From Clusia tigrina (taxonomy: Eukaryota; Arthropoda; Insecta; Diptera; Clusiidae), in NCBI GenBank assembly GCA_920105625.2, contig CAKKTE020000204.1, positions 372,001 to 436,000 on the forward strand: a stretch of DNA of 64,000 nucleotides, given 5' to 3'. The notes under the pieces are model-generated. The model made no database searches. It was not told the DNA's origin and saw only the letters and a list, made by a program, of their open reading frames with translations. The first letter of the stretch is position 1, and each line of letters starts with the position of its first letter. The position numbers and the translations under genes are program-made. Below are positions 61,005-64,000 of the stretch, one piece after another.

Positions 61005-64000
61005 TTTTGTAACAATACAGTACTCGAGCCTCTTGTTAATTTAAGCTATCGCTCAAGCAATGCTACCCTTGAGTCCCAAATCAAACACTGATAAAACTTC
61101 AAATGGCCCTAACTCCTACACGATACGTCCTACACCTATCAAAGTTTGCACCATACAAATGCTTGTAACTTTTTACCGGAGCGCCATAAAAACTTGAAAT
61201 TTTGTAACAATAAGGTACTCGAGCTTCTTGTCAATTTAAGCTATCGCTCAAAGTTATGCTACCCTTGACTCCCAAATCAAACACTAATAAAACTTCAAAT
61301 GGCCCTAACTTCTATACGGTACATCCTACACCTATCAAAGTTTGCAACATACAAATGCTTGTAACTTTTTACTGGAGCGTCATAAAACCTTGAAATTTTG
61401 TAACAATAAAGTACTCGAGCCTCTTGTCAATTTAAGCTATCGCTCAAAGCTATGCAACCCTTGAGTCTCAAATCAAACACTGATAAAACTTAAAATGGCC
61501 TAACTCCTATACGATACGTCCTACATCTATCAAAGTTTGCACCATACAAATGCTTGTAACTTTTTACGGGAGCGTCATAAAAACTTGAAATTTTGTAACA
61601 ATAAGGTACTCGAGCTTCTTGTCAATTTAAGCTATCGCTCAAAGTTATGCTACGCTTGAGTCCCAAATCAAACACTGATAAAACTTGAAATGGCCATAAC
61701 TTCTATACGGTACATCCTACACCTATCAAAGTTTGCAACATACAAATGCTTGTAACTTTTTACTGGAGCGTCATAAAACCTTAAAATTTTGTAACAATAA
61801 AGTACTCCAGCCTCTTGTCAATTTAAGCTATCGCTCAAAGCTATGCTACCCTTGAGTCCCAAATCAAACACTGATAAAACTTCAAATGACCCTAACTTCT
61901 ATACGGTACGTCCTACACCTATCTAAGTTTGCAACATACAAATGCTTGTAACTTTTTACTGGAGCGACATAAAACCTTGAAATTTTGTAACAATACAGTA
62001 CTCGAGCCTCTTGTCAATTTAAGCTATAGCTCAAGCAATGCTACCCTTGAGTCCCAAATCAAACACTGATAAAACTTCAAATGGCTCTAACTTCTATACG
62101 GTACGTCCTACACCTATCAAAGTTTGCAACATACAAATGCTTGTAACTTTTTACTGGAGCGTCATAAAACGTTCAAATTTTGTAACAATAAAGTACTCGA
62201 GCCTCTTGTCAATTTAAGCTATCGCTCAAAGCTATGCTACCCTTGAGTCCCAAATCAAACACTGATAAAACTTCAAAAGGCCCTAACTTCTATACGGTAC
62301 GTCCTACACCTATCAAAGTTTGCAACATACAAATGCTTGTAACTTTTTACGCTAGCGTCATAAAACCTTGAAATTTTGTAACAATAAGGTACTCGAACTT
62401 CTTGTCAATTTAAGCTATCGCTCAAGCAATGCTACCCTTGAGTCCCAAATCAAACACTGATAAAACTTCAAATGGCCCTAACTCCTATACGGTACGTCCT
62501 ACACCTATCAAAGTTTGCAACATACAAATGGTTGTAACTTTTTACTGGAGCGTCATAAAACGTTGAAATTTTGTAACAATAAAGTACTCGAGCCTCTTGT
62601 CAATTTAAGCTATCGCTCAAAGCTATGCTACCCTTGAGTCCCAAATCAAACACTGATAAAACTTCAAAAGGCCCTACCTTCTATACGGTACGTCCTACAC
62701 CTATCAAAGTTTGCAACATACAAATGCTTGTAACTTTTTACTGGAGCGTCATAAAACCTTGAAATTTTGTAACAATACAGTACTCGAGCCTCTTGTTAAT
62801 TTAAGCTATCGCTCAAGCAATGCTACCCTTGAGTCCCAAATCAAACACTGATAAAACTTCAAATGGCCCTAACTCCTACACGATACGTCCTACACCTATC
62901 AAAGTTTGCACCATACAAATGCTTGTAACTTTTTACGGGAGCGCCATAAAAACTTGAAATTTTGTAACAATAAGGTACTCGAGCTTCTTGTCAATTTAAG
63001 CTATCGCTCAAAGTTATGCTACCCTTGAATCCCAAATCAAACACTAATAAAACTTCAAATGGCCCTAACTTCTATACGGTACATCCTACACCTATCAAAG
63101 TTTGCAACATACAAATGCTTGTAACTTTTTACTGGAGCGTCATAAAACCTTGAAATTTTGTAACAATAAAGTACTCGAGCCTCTTGTCAATTTAAGCTAT
63201 CGCTCAAAGCTATGCAACCCTTGAGTCTCAAATCAAACACTGATAAAACTTAAAATGGCCCTAACTCCTATACGATACGTCCTACACCTATCAAAGTTTG
63301 CACCATACAAATGCTTGTAACTTTTTACGGGAGCGCCATAAAAACTTGAAATTTTGTAACAATAAGGTACTCGAGCTTCTTGTCAATTTAAGCTATCGCT
63401 CAAAGTTATGCTACCCTTGAGTCCCAAATCAAACACTAATAAAACTTCAAATGGCCCTAACTTCTATACGGTACATCCTACACCTATCAAAGTTTGCAAC
63501 ATACAAATGCTTGTAACTTTTTACTGGAGCGTCATAAAACGTTGAAATTTTGTAACAATAAAGTACTCGAGCCTCTTGTCAATTTAAGCTATCGCTCAAA
63601 GCTATGCAACCCTTGAGTCTCAAATCAAACACTGATAAAACTTAAAATGGCCCTAACTCCTATACGATACGTCCTACATCTATCAAAGTTTGCACCATAC
63701 AAATGCTTGTAACTTTTTACGGGAGCGTCATAAAAACTTGAAATTTTGTAACAATAAGGTACTCGAGCTTCTTGTCAATTTAAGCTATCGCTCAAAGTTA
63801 TGCTACCCTTGAGTCCCAAATCAACCACTGATAAAACTTCAAATGGCCATAACTTCTATACGGTACATCCTACACCTATCAAAGTTTGCAACATACAAAT
63901 GCTTGTAACTTTTTACTGGAGCGTCATAAAACCTTAAAATTTTGTAACAATAAAGTACTCCAGCCTCTTGTCAATTTAAGCTATCGCTCAAAGCTATGCT
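61005..64000 (+). repeat. Block at 3315/3325-bp offset, copy 2 (cut by window end)
   Basis: Partner of 57690-60675. The match runs to the end of the window, so the unit probably continues. The last monomer stops at caaagctatgct. Confidence 0.9.

Larger units (their letters stand above)
1..64000 (+). repeat. 195/196-bp satellite DNA array, whole window
   Basis: The same unit recurs head-to-tail from the first to the last base. It can be followed by the phrase ttactggagcgtcataaaac and its variants, which return every 195 or 196 bases (positions 1, 196, 392 and onward). About 327 copies fit. No inverted copy and no unique insert was seen. A consensus-like unit has 65 A, 58 T, 47 C and 26 G. Most copies carry XhoI (CTCGAG) and ScaI (AGTACT) sites. 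Every gene-free stretch over 300 bases in this window is this satellite. A centromeric or heterochromatic role is inferred from array size and monomer length only; the family was not recognised by name. The array is cut at both window edges. Confidence 0.98.

Noticed and set aside
1..64000. CRISPR array
   Set aside because: The repeats are about 195 bp and contiguous, without unique spacers. There are no cas genes.
1..64000. rRNA spacer, tRNA-derived repeat or telomeric repeat
   Set aside because: No rRNA or tRNA-like segment, A/B box pair or short G-rich telomere motif was seen in the monomer.
1..64000. Transposon or LTR-derived tandem repeat
   Set aside because: No coding remnants, primer-binding site, terminal inverted repeats or target-site duplications are visible. 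An ancient transposon origin of the monomer cannot be excluded without a database search.

Overview
The whole window is one uninterrupted head-to-tail array of an AT-rich satellite repeat. The monomer is 195 or 196 bp and about 37% G+C by hand count of a consensus-like copy. 64,000 bases hold roughly 327 copies, all in the same orientation. Both window edges cut through the array, so its true limits are not seen. I find no credible gene, RNA gene, transposon, CRISPR array or other unique sequence. The short open reading frames that exist are by-products of the monomer.

An array of this size and monomer length points to a eukaryote, most likely centromeric, pericentromeric or other heterochromatic DNA. 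The sequence does not identify the species. The phrasing of the repeat vaguely recalls plant satellites, but that is only an impression.

Three levels of structure are visible. (1) Each monomer appears to be built from four diverged sub-units of about 42-56 bp. Two adjacent 52-base sub-units match at 33 of 52 positions without gaps. (2) Monomers fall into at least seven recognisable variants, called T1-T7 here, each defined by linked differences. (3) These variants are arranged into higher-order repeats.

Layout. 1-10.5 kb: monomers close to one consensus, with many scattered private changes and a few block duplications (offsets 1369, 4110 and 3313/3309 bp). 10.5-20 kb: a modular higher-order repeat with a five-monomer core (T5-T3-T4-T2-T1, 978-979 bp) and extended 7- and 9-monomer forms, in the order 9-5-7-5-9. 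20.5-23.7 kb: blocks at a 1761-bp offset. 23.5-31.8 kb: a 4115-bp tandem pair. 31-36.5 kb: blocks at a 3135-bp offset, with a 782-bp tandem pair inside. 36.5-42 kb: blocks at a 3270-bp offset, the second starting at an out-of-register junction at 39785/39786. 40.6-50.3 kb: an exact-length 4889-bp tandem pair. 46-58.5 kb: a further duplication at 6256/6452 bp offset. 57.7-64 kb: a 3315/3325-bp offset pair.

No genes work together here. The content reads as a record of repeated unequal exchange and conversion within a satellite array. Offsets were measured by hand from shared private markers. Block edges are approximate to some tens of bases.
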